Part shown: one piece after another, positions 12,025 to 29,400 of the stretch
Numbering within the stretch: position 1 is the stretch's first letter
Layout: the number at the start of each line of letters is the position of its first letter
Assembly (NCBI RefSeq): GCF_019097595.1
Contig: NC_080720.1
Span: 16,646,352-16,710,351 of the forward strand
Direction: 5' to 3'
DNA length: 64,000 nucleotides
From: Hemibagrus wyckioides
Taxonomy: Eukaryota; Chordata; Actinopteri; Siluriformes; Bagridae
The notes under the pieces: generated by a model
Told to the model about the DNA's origin: nothing
What the model saw: only the letters and a program-made list of their open reading frames with translations
The model's database searches: none
Translations under genes and position numbers: made by a program

Positions 12025-13740
12025 ATTTTAATGTGTGCAAAAAGCTAGACATGGAAATTTACTACTCACTTTAGACTACATAAACAAGCAAACAAATAAA
12101 AATATAATGAAGTAATTAATAAAACATTTGCATTAAAATTTCATATTTTATGCGCAACAATCAGCAACTTGCTTTACTTTGCTGTAACAACCCATTACCC
12201 AAATTTCTTTGGTTGCATTCTATAGCTGTTTTTCTTCTATTTGTTACTTTTTTAATTTATTATTGTTAAAATGCATGTCTGCAAGTGCTGAAGATTCTTC
12301 ATAAGCATGTTGTAGTTTAAACTTGGGGTCATTATTGCTTTGGTAACTGGGTACACACAACATGATAATCTTTTGTTAAAATGCGGCATGAGCGCCTTTT
12401 AAACAGAAGCCACATGAGTGCAAAAGTGGATAAACAGGTTCACAAACACTGACACTTCCTGCATCACCGGTTTTCTTTAGCAAAGCACTGATTGAAAACA
12501 AGTCACACACTATCACAGACTTCCTGTTGATGTCTAAGATGATTCACTTCTTTAAAAAAAATCAGTTAACAACCCTAGAAGTGTCAACATTTTATTTCAT
12601 GCGTGATGTGAAGTTCAACCTTGAAGACATCTAACTGACAGAAGTATTACTACTGTAGTGACAAAGCGACAAATTATACATAATAAACCAATCAGGAATA
12701 ATTAAATCACTTTTGGCCAACAACAATGAGAGAAAACATATTTTTACCAACTTTTGCAGTAATTTGAGATATTTCCTACCTTCAGTGCCAAATTCAGAGA
12801 CTCATTGGCAGGTAATGAGTCAAAATCTTGAACATTAAAATATGTTTCCAATAAGTTAATATCTCACCAGGAAATAGTTTAATACCCAGCATGTACCTCT
12901 TTCTCTCTTTATCTTTACTGTTTATTGAAGGACTTTTCTAGGGAAGTGGCTGTACATTAACACAAATATGATCCTAGCCTTAAAATATTTAAGCTCAAAT
13001 AGTGGGTGGAATGAATAAATATGAACTAGAATCGAGACACGACAAATGATGATAAGTGTATTATTACCCTTTTGATAAAGTAGTGAGAATAAAAAAATAT
13101 CCAAATCTGAATCTTTTGTTGATTTTGCATTACTTTGTTGTTGTACAAAATGTCAGTCAGACCCTGCAGTAATGTAATTACTTCCTTGTTGGAATCTGGC
13201 TCCCTCCTCAGGCTTAAACAAAGAAAAAGCCTTAAACCTTTCACTATTAGCTACTGACAAAAAAGGTAAAGCTCATGCTATCGTGAGATTTTCTTAATGA
13301 AATACTTTTAAAGTAAACACAAATAAAAGAAATGAGTAATATTCCCTGTAACTGAAAATAATGCTTTTATGTGCACAGAAAGAAATGAAGTGCAATTCTG
13401 GTTCAGAAGTACAGTCAGTGGATCATGCATAGACTATCTGACCCACCACTTATATGCATTTTTCTTTGACAAATTTTTTCCTGAAAGAAAAATTTCAGAG
13501 ACATGGTAAAATCATTAAAATAACTAAAACAAAATATTCTCCAAAAAAAAAAAAGAGAGAGAGAAAATGCAGATGAAAGCTTTATCAATTACTTTTCAAA
13601 ACGTATGTCTGGTCCAGCTATTTACACAAAAACCTTTTCAACATTTAGATTTGTTTTTTCAGTTAAACTTTATTAAAACTCACAGCTTTGTTTTCTTCCC
13701 AATTATTTTCCACCCACAAAAAATCAATTCAGTAAGTCAC
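12025..13740. other. Intergenic DNA, nothing recognised
   Basis: AT-rich sequence between erbb3 and arf3. The open frames at 12922-13244 on the minus strand have no recognised similarity and read like chance frames in AT-rich DNA. Confidence 0.5.
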
Positions 13741-15013
13741 TAAATCAATAATGTATAGGAGTATTTATTCTTTTTTTTTTTTGTAATACAGCATATAAGG
13801 CCACAAAACATAACTGGACACATAGGATGTGAATCACACATTACAGTATGTGTGGATAGCACAGACACATGATCTAATGTAGAATTAGACTTTTAGATGC
13901 TTTGTGTAAATGGTACAAAGAATCAAAGACAGTAATGTCTCTGTGGATGAACAGCCATGCTTTGCTTGTACTATGACTATTTCCACTGATCTGAAACAGC
14001 TTTAGTTACACAGTACTGTAAAGCACCAGCAGTGTGATATATGTATAGATATAGAAATGCCGTCAGAGCGTCTGTATTAAATGGTGTGTGAGTGCAGAAG
14101 AGGAGGTTATTTGTGTTACAACATTGCAAAAGGATATGTTAATCCTATAGCTGTGAAAGAGTTGCACTGTTGTCAGTTAGTGGTGGATAACAGCAGAGTC
14201 CTCACCAGCAACAGATTTTCTTGGTCTGACAGCTGTTTATTGAGAATCTACAGGATTTGAAGACGTGCACATGACTCACAGTGGCATTAGTATTAGGTAT
14301 GTTAATTGTAGTATAGCTTTAAGATTTCAGGTCAGAACAGCAGCGTTTAGGTTACAATAATGTACACTGAGTCTTATAGCAAAATATACATTGGTCCAGC
14401 ATCCGTAGCCTAATGTAAGATCTGCTATCAAAATACCATGCACTACTATTCGGCCAGATGCCTTGGTAAACAGAATATCTTTATTGTACATAAAGTTTCA
14501 GCACTGTATGAAATGGGTACGTGCTGTATGAAAACCAGTTTACCCAACACTGAGCAAAAACAACCCTGACAGATAAATATTCAAATAATCATTCTGCTGC
14601 TACATGAAGACAATATTCAAATAAATACAATAAATAAAGACCACGTGACACAATATGAGCAAATCAATGAGAACACAGAATTCACATTCAGTGGGAGTGA
14701 TATGTTACAAATCCTCACATCATGTATTACAAACAGAATAGAATACTTACAGGCAACACAGGGAAAGAGATAGAGAAGTGTAACATAATGCAGTTTATCT
14801 CAAAGCACAGATGTCTGCATGTCCAAGTGTGTGTGTGTTGTGTGTATGCGTACTGGTAATTTGCTCTGTATTTGCTAACATTATCCAACTTCTCACAGCA
14901 CTAACAAAAGCTTAGCTTGTTTAAAAAAAAGGCAAAGAGACATAAAACATACAAATTCAAATCATATACACTGGACATCAACAGCAACATGGACAACAAC
15001 AGGGATATTCTGC

Positions 15014-15182
<169 letters not shown>

Positions 15183-15707
15183 AGCAGCATGCATGCCATG
15201 CAGACAAAAGCACAACGTGAACAAATAACACTACAATGTTACATCCTGTTTATTTTCCCCAACACTCTACCCACGTAAAACAACACAGTCACGGTTTCTG
15301 ATGGAGTTGTATCATTTTGTACCGGTTTTACTGCAAAGCCGCTAACAATAGCGTGCACACTGTGTTCCTGGTGTTCTCAGACAATTCTTTACAACCATCT
15401 ACGATTCCTTCTACTCTACTAAGCCAATAATATTCCATCGTTTACACCTAAATGATCAGTCATTCATGATACCAGCATACTAACACAATATCACAACAAA
15501 GCAGCATGCAACACCGAGCAGCTCTATGCATCTACAACATTTATACATGCAAAATACTGTCTACCGAGCCACAAGACTCTACGAGCCACAGTGAAGGAGA
15601 AAGCCATGCAGGAGGACACAGCGGGGTGCATGTTTACACAGCACACTCAACTCTGACTAACACAGTTACTGACCAGCAGGAGAAGGAGAGAGCTGCTTAA
15701 TGTTAGC

Positions 15708-15761
15708 GCGTGTGTGTGTGTGTTTGTGTTTATGTGTGTGTGTGTGAGAGAGAGTGAGAGT

Positions 15762-15830
<69 letters not shown>

Positions 15831-15852
15831 TGTGTGTATTTGTGTGTGTGTG
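15708..15852. repeat. Compound (TG)n(GA)n(TG)n microsatellite
   Basis: TG units, then a long GA tract with small interruptions, then TG units again. It produces open frames on both strands (15647-15916 and 15714-15908) that are not genes. Confidence 0.95.
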
Positions 15853-16374
15853 ATGAGACAAACTGCATTACAATCTTAATGATCATACACCATAGAAAAT
15901 CTAACTGAAATATCAAATAGATTAAACAGCTTCACTATATTTTAGAGAAAACTTTTATATTTGTAGGAAATTAAAATACAGAGCAACCGAAGGGCAGAAA
16001 AACAGTGCATGAAGAGATAATGACTATTCTGGGACTATTCTAATATACTATATTATATTGTGTACTTGACTGTGTGTTTTGAGGTCCATTTTACACTGAA
16101 TAAAGAGAAACCACCAAAAAGCAGAGACATTTATGTTTGTGTGCTCATGTGTTTGTTGAGGTGTACACGTGTATGTGTGTCCATGTGTCCATATATATTT
16201 TGACGTGTGAACATGTGTGATGAGTCCATTTACACAGACCATCTGAAGGCCCTAATTACCACACATTTGCAAAAAATCAAATGTAAACAAACCAAACCAA
16301 ACCAAATAATACGATAACCCCAAGTTTCCCCACCCCTTGCCCTAAATAAGCCCTCCACACCTGCCTGAGAACCC

Positions 16375-20982
<4,608 letters not shown>

Positions 20983-21240
20983 CTGAAATACATGTGTGGG
21001 TTTGCAGTGAGGTAAAACAATTATCTATAATAACTGAATAAGAAAACACAGAATGCTGCACAGATCTCAAGCTATAAGTAAACCTCAAACTAAACCTCCA
21101 TGGACACATAAAAATTTTATGAAAACTGTAAGCTTTGACTCTGCCATTCCTTCAGGCTGTACTCCAATCTGTTCAATAATCTCTTCATCTACTCTGTTCA
21201 CTCATATGTTTCCAAAAGACTGAGTCCCTCACACGTCATA

Positions 21241-21290
21241 CTATTCAAGATTCAAGAGCTTTGTTGTCTTGTGTTGCACAGGCCCACACA
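21241..21290 (+). repeat. Short retroposon-like fragment
   Basis: 'attcaagattcaagagcttt' followed by 'gttgtc' resembles the start of a common fish retroposon. Weak support; only a fragment. Confidence 0.3.
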
Positions 21291-21360
21291 CTGAGTTAGC
21301 ACTCATTGTGTTTGTACTCATCCCCTCAGAACCATCTTATAAGCTGACCTGCTAATAAAA

Positions 21361-21660
21361 ATTCATTCATTCATTCATCCTCAGTAGCTGCTTTATCCTG
21401 GTGGATCTGGAGACTGGACATGAAGCAGGAAAACACCACGGATGCCAAAACACCAACACACAAGTCCATTGCGGAGCCTCAGACACATTCACACATTTAA
21501 TCACAACTAGGGGCAGTTTTTGTGCTGCCAAACCACCTACCAGCATGTTTTTGGGAGGTGGTAGAAAACCACTAGTTGAAACTCACACAGACATGGTAAG
21601 AAAATGCAGAACTCACAGAGAATACCCCAAACTCAGGATTTACCAGGAACGCAACAAACC
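21361..21660 (-). repeat. Dispersed repeat family A, reverse copy
   Basis: Read on the minus strand it ends 'ccaggataaagcagctactg' then 'aggatgaatgaatgaatgaa', with 'cacctcccaaaaacatgctg' and 'gattaaatgtgtgaatgtgt' upstream. Same family as 52580-52865. Lies in the arf3 5' intron. Confidence 0.65.
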
Positions 21661-23080
21661 TACCCACTTTTTAAAAAAAAGAAAAGAAAAAAGATTACAT
21701 TAACATAAACACTTTGTCGTGATACACTTTTAAAACAGGGTTTCATTTAGTATGCAGATTGTCTTTCTTGGGGACTCAAAAAGGTTTTATGGTGAACACC
21801 ATACAGGCTTTTCCCTTTCAGCAACTGTTCCGAGCAAAACTCCTTAGAAATTTAGAAATGATATGCATCAAAATAACCAATGAAAATCCTTTTTTAAAAA
21901 TTATTTTAAGAATTAGGTTACAGCCATCCAGTCTGAATTCATAACTAGTCAACTGCATTGTGCACATTACTGAATCAAGTCCAGCTGGATGTACAGTGTA
22001 AAAGTGAATGATTTAGTTCAGCACTGTAAGTGTCTATTCAACCCCAGTCCTCGTTCGAACTACTCAACCCCCATCCCTAGCCTTATTAACCTATAAAATA
22101 TAAAGTCTAATATCATAAACTAAACATAATCACTCACACAGACTGAAGCAAGCATACTTGCTTGTGGATATTGCGGTGTATTTTAACTGCTCTACTGATG
22201 CACAAATGTGATTAATATATGCTTCATGTTTGGATTAATATCAGAGATGATTATTATTATTTGATAGTGCTTAATATGGCCGATATACAGGGCAAAATAA
22301 GAGGCAGGCTGTGGTGATGAGCTGCACCTCCACCCTCTCCTGCTGTCCACCAGTGCACCAAAAAAAGCGCTTTTCCACATCTTTAACACAATGAGAGATT
22401 ATGTGATCGACAACAAACAGCATATTTGGCTTTATCTCTGCTCGCAGATGACGATGGAGCACTGCCGATTTGGATGAAATAACCGCTTGTGACCTACGCG
22501 CTTTAGCCACAAATGTTGTGGTACATGCAAACAGCAATATGACCTAAATATCATTTAAATATAAATCCTAGACAACTGAGTGACGCATATAGGCTATATA
22601 TAGGCCGCTATTCCTGCTCTTTACCGGATGAACAAAATGCAAACACCGGGCTAATGAGGCATCATGTCATGTCGGCGTGGGCTTGTAGCTTTCTCACAGG
22701 CTACAGAGGAAAGCCTGCGATCGTGTTTTTCATCAATAGCACGAAAATGTCTTCATGCTAAACTTGACGTAACACTGTCTGGCCCAAACGAAGAGACACT
22801 CGACTCAACGGCAGCATTAAACCATGGCATAAAACAATGCGTTAATAAATGAGAAAGGAAGCCGCAATGGCGAAGAGCAGCTCGGTGTGTTCATTCATTC
22901 ACCGACATTGAGGCGCTAGCCACAGCTCTTGGTGCTGAAACGCCCCTCGCGCGCCTCGTCTTTCTGTACATCACTAATAAAGCTCAGGAACAGCTCTTCC
23001 CGGTGCAGAACCTCTGTGATCAACGAATTGATATATATATTTATTAGGTAGAAATCTAAATATCCACACATCTACCTTAC

Positions 23081-23200
23081 CTGTTTTAGGGATGACACCA
23101 GCCGATTTCGCATACGGAGAGGTAGGAGGAAATCTCGCTGTAGGCCTGCTGAGAATTCGGGTTTTCTCGCGATAAGTCGAGCCACGGCGTTTCAGAGATC
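23081..23200 (-). other. arf3: Probable non-coding first exon and promoter of arf3
   Basis: A strong donor (AACAG then GTAAGGTAG on the minus strand) sits at 23080/23081 in CpG-containing sequence about 2.1 kb upstream of the arf3 acceptor at 20982. A 5' UTR exon ending here would splice to the coding exon. The upstream end near 23200 is a guess. Confidence 0.5.
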
Positions 23201-23514
23201 TCCACACACCACATGGCTTACTATTCCAGTCATGTATTCAGAAGACGCCTTGTTTTTCTTAAGCGTTTTAAATAATTGTTTCAAAGGACTGCATTAAGAA
23301 AATTACCAAATTACTGCCTTGATCCACATCCACTAGACTTTGTACAACCACCTTGTATTGATAGTATATTATTATGCTGATCATGGTTATAAATTAATGT
23401 AGTGTAAATATAGTAATGCCATATTAAAGGATGTGTTTATAAAATATCAATATTTTATAAATGTATGAATTAAAGATGTTCATGAACAGATTAAAGTGTG
23501 TTAAAGCCTATGTA

Positions 23515-23690
23515 CAAGCATTTACTTGTACATTACAGCATAGTGAAATTCTTTTTTTTCCACACATCCCTGCTTGTTAGGAAGTTGGGATCAGAGCACA
23601 GGGTCAGCCATGATGAAGCACCCCTGGAGCAGAGAGGGTTAAGGACCAGTTACCCAGAGCCTTAACCACTGAGTCACCACTTAAGGTTAA
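23515..23690 (+). repeat. SINE/LINE-tail-like element (family B), longer copy
   Basis: Contains 'cattacagcatagtgaaatt', 'gggtcagccatgatgaagca', 'cccctggagcagagagggtt' and 'cagagccttaaccactgagt', in the order of a widespread fish retroposon. Shares its first half with 2765-2868. Confidence 0.7.
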
Positions 23691-25013
23691 GGTTAAGCTT
23701 AAGTCAACCACTTAAGGTTAAGATTATGTACTAAACAGGGTGTTGTAATTTTGAACTACCATTTGAACCTACCATACCTTTACACTGTCACTGTTTTTCA
23801 TAACTGACAATGGAGCACATTCTTCACAAGGCATAAAAACAATGACATAAGTATGGTCCCATTTTAACAAGTATTTCAGTCCATCTCAGATGTGTTAATT
23901 AGACTAGAGATCTGTAAAATGCAAGGCTGAGTATCATTTTTTTCATGTGTAAGTGAAACATAAACACCACAGAAACCAATTCATACATTTATACTGAAAA
24001 ACCTTAGAACATTAAAACTACGATCTACAAGATGGTCAAAATTTTACATCATGTAGCAAAGTGCTTGCATAGTAGTGATACACATTAATAAGCAGAAATG
24101 TTGTTTATTCCCTGCCCAAGTAACCTAATGCTAAGTGTAATTATAATTATTGAAGTCTTGAATCTTATAAATCTACAAAAAATTAATCTAAGGCTCAACT
24201 CCATATTTTTTTTTTTGCTTCAAAAATGTTAGCTAGTGTACTTTTTCACAGCAGACTAACACTGGCAAAGTACATGTTAAAACAGATACAGCCTAGGCAA
24301 TATCTCTAGAAATATAATAAACTGTGAATGAAGCTAAATTTTCATGTCCTGTATTTGCAGATGATTTATTTTACCAGAATATTTCTGATCATTACTCTGT
24401 CTGGACAGAAAAAGAAACTTGATTCAGTGTGTCTGTTCTTTTACAGGCCTGTATCCCCAACCCACCATGCTGGTATGTCCATTATCAATCACGTGGCCTT
24501 ACTGCACTTATGCATTTTCCTTGGTTCTCCACTGTTCCCAGACAAAAGTTTCATTCCTGCAAAGTATTGTCTGCCATGTCTGCTGATGATGTCGCTAACA
24601 CTAGTGTAGTAACGGTTTTGAACTAGGATGTGGAATTTTACATAACAAGCAGAGTGTTCCACACAATAAAACATCCCAGTGCAGTTATAGGAAATTTAAG
24701 CACGCTTGAACTCCACTCAACCAATCAAATTAGTCGACCAGAACAAACTGTTGTACAAATACTTTAGATTAATATAGGAATAATAATCAGACAAACCAGA
24801 AGGACAAGTTATTGTATAATTCTACTAACAAATAGGACTGAATATGTAAAGAGAAAAATTTTAGTAGAACTTTTTCAGAGGGTGGACTTAACATTCTTAC
24901 TATCAGTTCAGTACTATCAATATTATTTTAAAAATCAACTGGACAAAACATCATTTGCCCCAGAAGAATTCTATATGGTTTTATATCCTCAATCTGTTTT
25001 CTGAAAACAGTTT

Positions 25014-25130
25014 TGGGACATCTGTCTTTACATTCGCATGAATTTAATATGGAGTTGGCTTGCCCTTTACAGCTATAACAGCTTCAACTCTTCAACTCTT
25101 CTCTTCATCAATAAATCTTCTTGGGAAGCT
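25014..25130 (-). mobile_element. Tc1-like transposon end, decayed remnant
   Basis: 'gggacatctg', 'gaatttaatatggagttggc' and 'acagctataacagcttcaac' match, in reverse orientation, the 3' end of the Tc1 derivative at 35697-36243. No opposite end was found. Confidence 0.6.
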
Positions 25131-25499
25131 TCATGAACATAAAACTAAATGCAATGTAGTATATTTTTCCTGTAAAGATCATAATTTATAGCTCATTGAA
25201 CACAATCCCTAGAAATCATTAGAAGTGTATAAAACATCTCTTTTTCTATGCAGAAATAGTAAGATTTGGTATATGGATCCCCATGTCTGTTTGATGTATA
25301 ACCTGAAAGTTATAGGAAAGTTAAAAAAAACCCAAAAAAAACAACAACCCTAACTTAATTATTTTATTAGCAAAGTATTTTATCCACAAATGTAAGGTAT
25401 TAAAAGTCAACCCTCGTTTTCTCTCACTTTAATAAAGATATTAGAATTTATATTAACTTTTTGTCCACTTCCTGTAACAGAAAAGCTGCCGAACAAAGA

Positions 25500-25940
25500 A
25501 TATATGCATAAAGTTTTCATGTGATTTTTATTTATTTATTTGTTTGTTTGTTTGTTTGTTTTGTTTACTTACTTACTTACCCTTTTTAGTTTATTATTTT
25601 ATTTATTTTTAATTTTTTTGTGTGTTTGTTTTGTTTATTGTTAAAGAATACTGTGGAGTTTTTGTTTATACATGTACCACTGGCTTTTTTTTCTTGTTCC
25701 TATGTCATGTTAACAAAAAAATAAAAATAAAAATAAATAAATAAAATAAATAAATTTGGGTCACATCCTTTGTTTTTTCCTTTCTGTAATTATTGTGTAT
25801 TTTTTATTGTAATTAATGTATATTGGGGACTGTAATTGATGCCCATTGTGTTCTCTTTTGTATTGTTTCATGTTATTGTTTCATGTTTTTTATTAAAAAA
25901 ATAAATAAAAATAAATAAATAAAAAATTTGGGTCACATCG
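25500..25940. repeat. AT-rich block with two AAATA-rich tails and repeated 'tttgggtcacatc'
   Basis: 'aaataaataaa...tttgggtcacatc' occurs at about 25715-25768 and again at about 25890-25940. The first part also has (TTTG)n and (TTAC)n runs at 25525-25580. It is either a tandem duplication or a retroposon copy with an A-rich tail and 'ttgggtcacatc' as the target duplication. Confidence 0.55.
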
Positions 25941-26039
25941 ACTCAGCTACCCCTGACTGAACGAGTTAATAACAGTTAATGGGATGTAAAAAAAAATAAC
26001 CGGAACCACGACCAAATAAGCCATCCAGTGTGTTAAGAA

Positions 26040-26268
26040 CTGGATCTCGAGCTCGTACGCATCAATAGCGCCATCTAGTGTGAGCAGGAGGAACTGCACT
26101 GTCAGTCACCGCGGCGTGCAGAGACTTCTGGGATGCTGGAGGAATGCTAGAGGCGGGGCTCTAGATAGCCAGGTGTTAGGACAGAGATCACGGCTCTGCT
26201 GTGCTTTTATCATTCCGCTATAATAACACATCAGCCTTAACTGGCATCGAGCCGCGAACTATTTAAGT

Positions 26269-26299
<31 letters not shown>

Positions 26300-26425
26300 T
26301 TAATCGTCGGTGCAAAGCCGTCGTCTTTTATTCACGAAGCGTCCTGCAGAGAGGAACCTTTTATTTTTCACGGAAGTTGAAACATCGTGTTATTGAGAAG
26401 ATTTTCTTTTATCTAAAGAGCCACA
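26040..26425 (+). promoter_or_regulatory. fkbp11: fkbp11 promoter and 5' UTR
   Basis: CpG-rich sequence compared with its AT-rich flank, leading into the fkbp11 start. A (TG)n(AG)n tract lies at 26270-26297. The transcription start cannot be placed exactly. Confidence 0.5.
26067..26082 (-). promoter_or_regulatory. CTCF-like motif upstream of fkbp11
   Basis: The minus strand reads CACACTAGATGGCGCT, close to the vertebrate CTCF core CCACTAGxxGGCGC. It lies about 360 bases upstream of the fkbp11 ATG, between divergent arf3 and fkbp11. Motif match only. Confidence 0.35.
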
Positions 26426-29400
26426 ATGTTATTGAGGAGAGTTGTTTTTGTAGTGTTGCTCGCGGGCTTGGTGTTGGTTGGAGCCGATGACAGTGAGACG
26501 GAGAGAAATGTGGCGGAGTTGGAGGTGGACACACTGGTGAGTTCCGTTAAGTTTTTTTCACCCTCTTTAATGACTTGTGTGTGAGTTTCTCCAAGAAGAC
26601 ACGTAGCATCCTGTTCAAACACCATCAATAACTCTTATTTAAGCTTGCAATGCAGCCTATATTGTACCAAAACCTGCACTGATTTGAGCGCATTGTGTTG
26701 ATTTTGTGTGGCACGTGCAGCGAAACGCATCTCCCAGTTACACGTATGCGCATAAACACACAGCTGTTATGTGTACATTTCTGTGTTTAAGGCAAAGCCG
26801 GAGACATGCACAGTGACATCAGTGATGGGGGACACGCTTCATATCCATTACACGGTAAGACAACATGCTTTTTTAGTCGAAAGAATATCATTTTGGTTTA
26901 AAAAAAAAGGTTTTTTATAAAAGCAGGCACCGCCCAGTGGACTTTGGTCTACGGAAAAAAGCACCATACATTGTGTTTAAAAAAAGGGGGGGCAATCATA
27001 AAATCCAGATGTTGAAGTCATTCCGCTTAAAAGCAGCTGTGGTTATTCTTCGCGTTAGTCTGAGAGCCTGAGCTCGAGGAGGCGGCTGGGATTTCAGCGT
27101 AGTGTGTGGATTATGAATGAGAGAGTAGTAGTCGAGCCCTGGCCACGCTGAGCTGTACAACGGTGACGTGTGCTTTCAGGAGCTCTGAGACAAATCCATA
27201 GAATAGACAGAAATGGTGATGTGTCAGCATGAAAACGTGACCTGGCCTAGAAATTCAGGGTTTTTTTGCTAGCACTGTGTGACGAATAGTCAGTCGGTCT
27301 GCTTGTGCGAGAGACTGTGCTTTAAGAGGAGGAGCAACACGTCAGCACTTCAGTTCAGACTGGCACCAGTCCAAACACACCACCAGTGTGCAAAATCTAG
27401 ACACTACTTATACCCAGTGCTCTGGATTACATTATTTAACCATGATGTGATTTATTCTTTATAGAAGTATAAATAAAATCTGTACTGTGTACAGGGCCGG
27501 CTTTTGGATGGGAAGGTGATAGACTCCTCTCTGTCCCGAGATCCACTGGTGGTTGAGCTTGGGAAGCGAACTGTCATCTCAGGTAATGTCCAGTGACCAA
27601 TCCTGTTGAAAGGAAAAGAGCTTTAGAAAATTACCCCGTTGTGCTGAGTCATCACGCGCTATGTTTTTAAGAGAGTGATGGATGAATGCACAGCGTTCTT
27701 GTACAATTAAGGTCCCTCAAAGTGTTAAGATCCCTGCTTCAGCTCTGAGTTTAGGTTATGTTTTGTGCAGAGTTTCTGTGCATGTTCTGTCTCTATGTAC
27801 ATGAGTTTCCTCTGCCCTGGAAACCTTATCTGGCTTCCTCCCACAAAGAAAAACGTGTAATGAGTACACAGAACTACTAAACTTTAGAGTTGTAACCAAA
27901 TCTACATATTTTAATAATAATCATGATTTAATAATGATAATCTGTACAAACACAAGAACACTACAGCATCAATTAAAAAAAAAAAAAAACTTTTTAGATT
28001 GCAGGAGCAGTCCAGAAGCATCCCATAATAGACGATTTTAAAGTTTCTATATGACTAATTTGTTTATCTACAAATTCTATTTTACATTATTTCTATGCAT
28101 TTGCAGGTTGAGAAATCCTTAAAATCAGGGATGCTACAGCAGCCTCAGTACACCAACTTCCCATGTTATGGCTGATTGTTGGGTTGGCTGCACTGAAATG
28201 ACTTATAATTGTGTGTGAATGTGTGTTGGGTGCCCTGTTCAAGGTGTATTACTGTCTCATGCCCAGCTTTCCAGAACATTGTTCCAAAATTCTGACCCTG
28301 TCCAGGATAAAGCAAATACTGAATAAATAAATGAATGAACAGTGTATAAGGGTTTTGATTATAAGGGTTCCGATGCTAATCCCTTAAGTATTGCAGTATT
28401 CAGTAATGAGAAACAATCCCTTAAGATTTGTTTTTGGCCAGCATTAACATTATTAATTATTTATCCCACAGGTCTAGAACAAGCCCTGGTTGGTGTCTGT
28501 GAAGGGTACGTGTCAAGTGCTTTAATGCAGAATGTCTGAAGTTGTTGGTAGACTTTGCATGTACACACAAGGTCATTTCAAAGTATTCTGACTTATTAAG
28601 TGAAAGTGTCTTTCCAGCATGTGAATCAAACAGGCTGAACTTCAAAAGCTCATATCATCTAAAGCTCTCTGATACTGAATATGAAACCTTATTACAGCCT
28701 AGGCTAAATCTGGCAGAAAGTGATTTAATGATGTATTTCTTAGCTCACCCCTGAAACTTTCAATGTGTCCCTTTTTTCTCCTCAGACAAAAAATCAAGGC
28801 CACCATTCCTGCACATCTAGCATATGGGAAAAGAGGATACCCCCCAACAATCCCAGGTAACAAGGCAGCTCTTAGAACTAAACTCTCATCTGAACTGATT
28901 TTATTACATAAGAAGTTTATTGTTTGTAAAAATTTGAGTAGTTTGTTTTTCCCATTAATCATTAATACTTTTTTCTATTACACTTTATGTGTAACATGTA
29001 ACACATGAATAAATATCCAAAGCTCCACAGGGGTATACAGTCTTTTCTCAGGATGCCGGTTAGGCAGAACCGATTTACATCGACTGCTAAAATGTGTACA
29101 CACATGTTATTCTAAAATAATTATTATTTGTGGTGCATAGAGTTTCAACAATGGCTGTAGGCACCGTGGCATTTTCTCTAAAGTCTATAAGTCTCTAAAG
29201 ATTTCTAAAAATGACCAAACACGATGCAGTTAAATGTGTTTAATACCATTCTAATATTCTTTTAGGCTCCTTTTATTTAAATAGTGTCTTTATCAGGGAC
29301 TCAAGGGTACCTGATAGTATCATGCAACCAGCAGAACAAATAGTATAAATGAACAAGATTGCACAGAAAAAAACAGGGTAATGACTATGCTAGAGGAAAA

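Larger units (their letters stand above)
23210..26040. other. arf3-fkbp11 intergenic region
   Basis: AT-rich DNA between two divergent genes. It holds a family B retroposon piece (23515-23690), a possible MITE-like piece near 24655-24740, a Tc1 remnant (25014-25130) and a tandemly duplicated AT-rich block (25500-25940). No coding region recognised. Confidence 0.55.

Noticed and set aside
15647..15916. Open frames on both strands rich in LSLSLS or ERERER
   Set aside because: Produced by the TG/GA microsatellite; no conserved sequence around it.
22192..22537. Minus-strand open frames in the arf3 5' intron (possible transposase piece)
   Set aside because: Composition looks coding-like, but I recognise no domain and there are no inverted ends; left unassigned.
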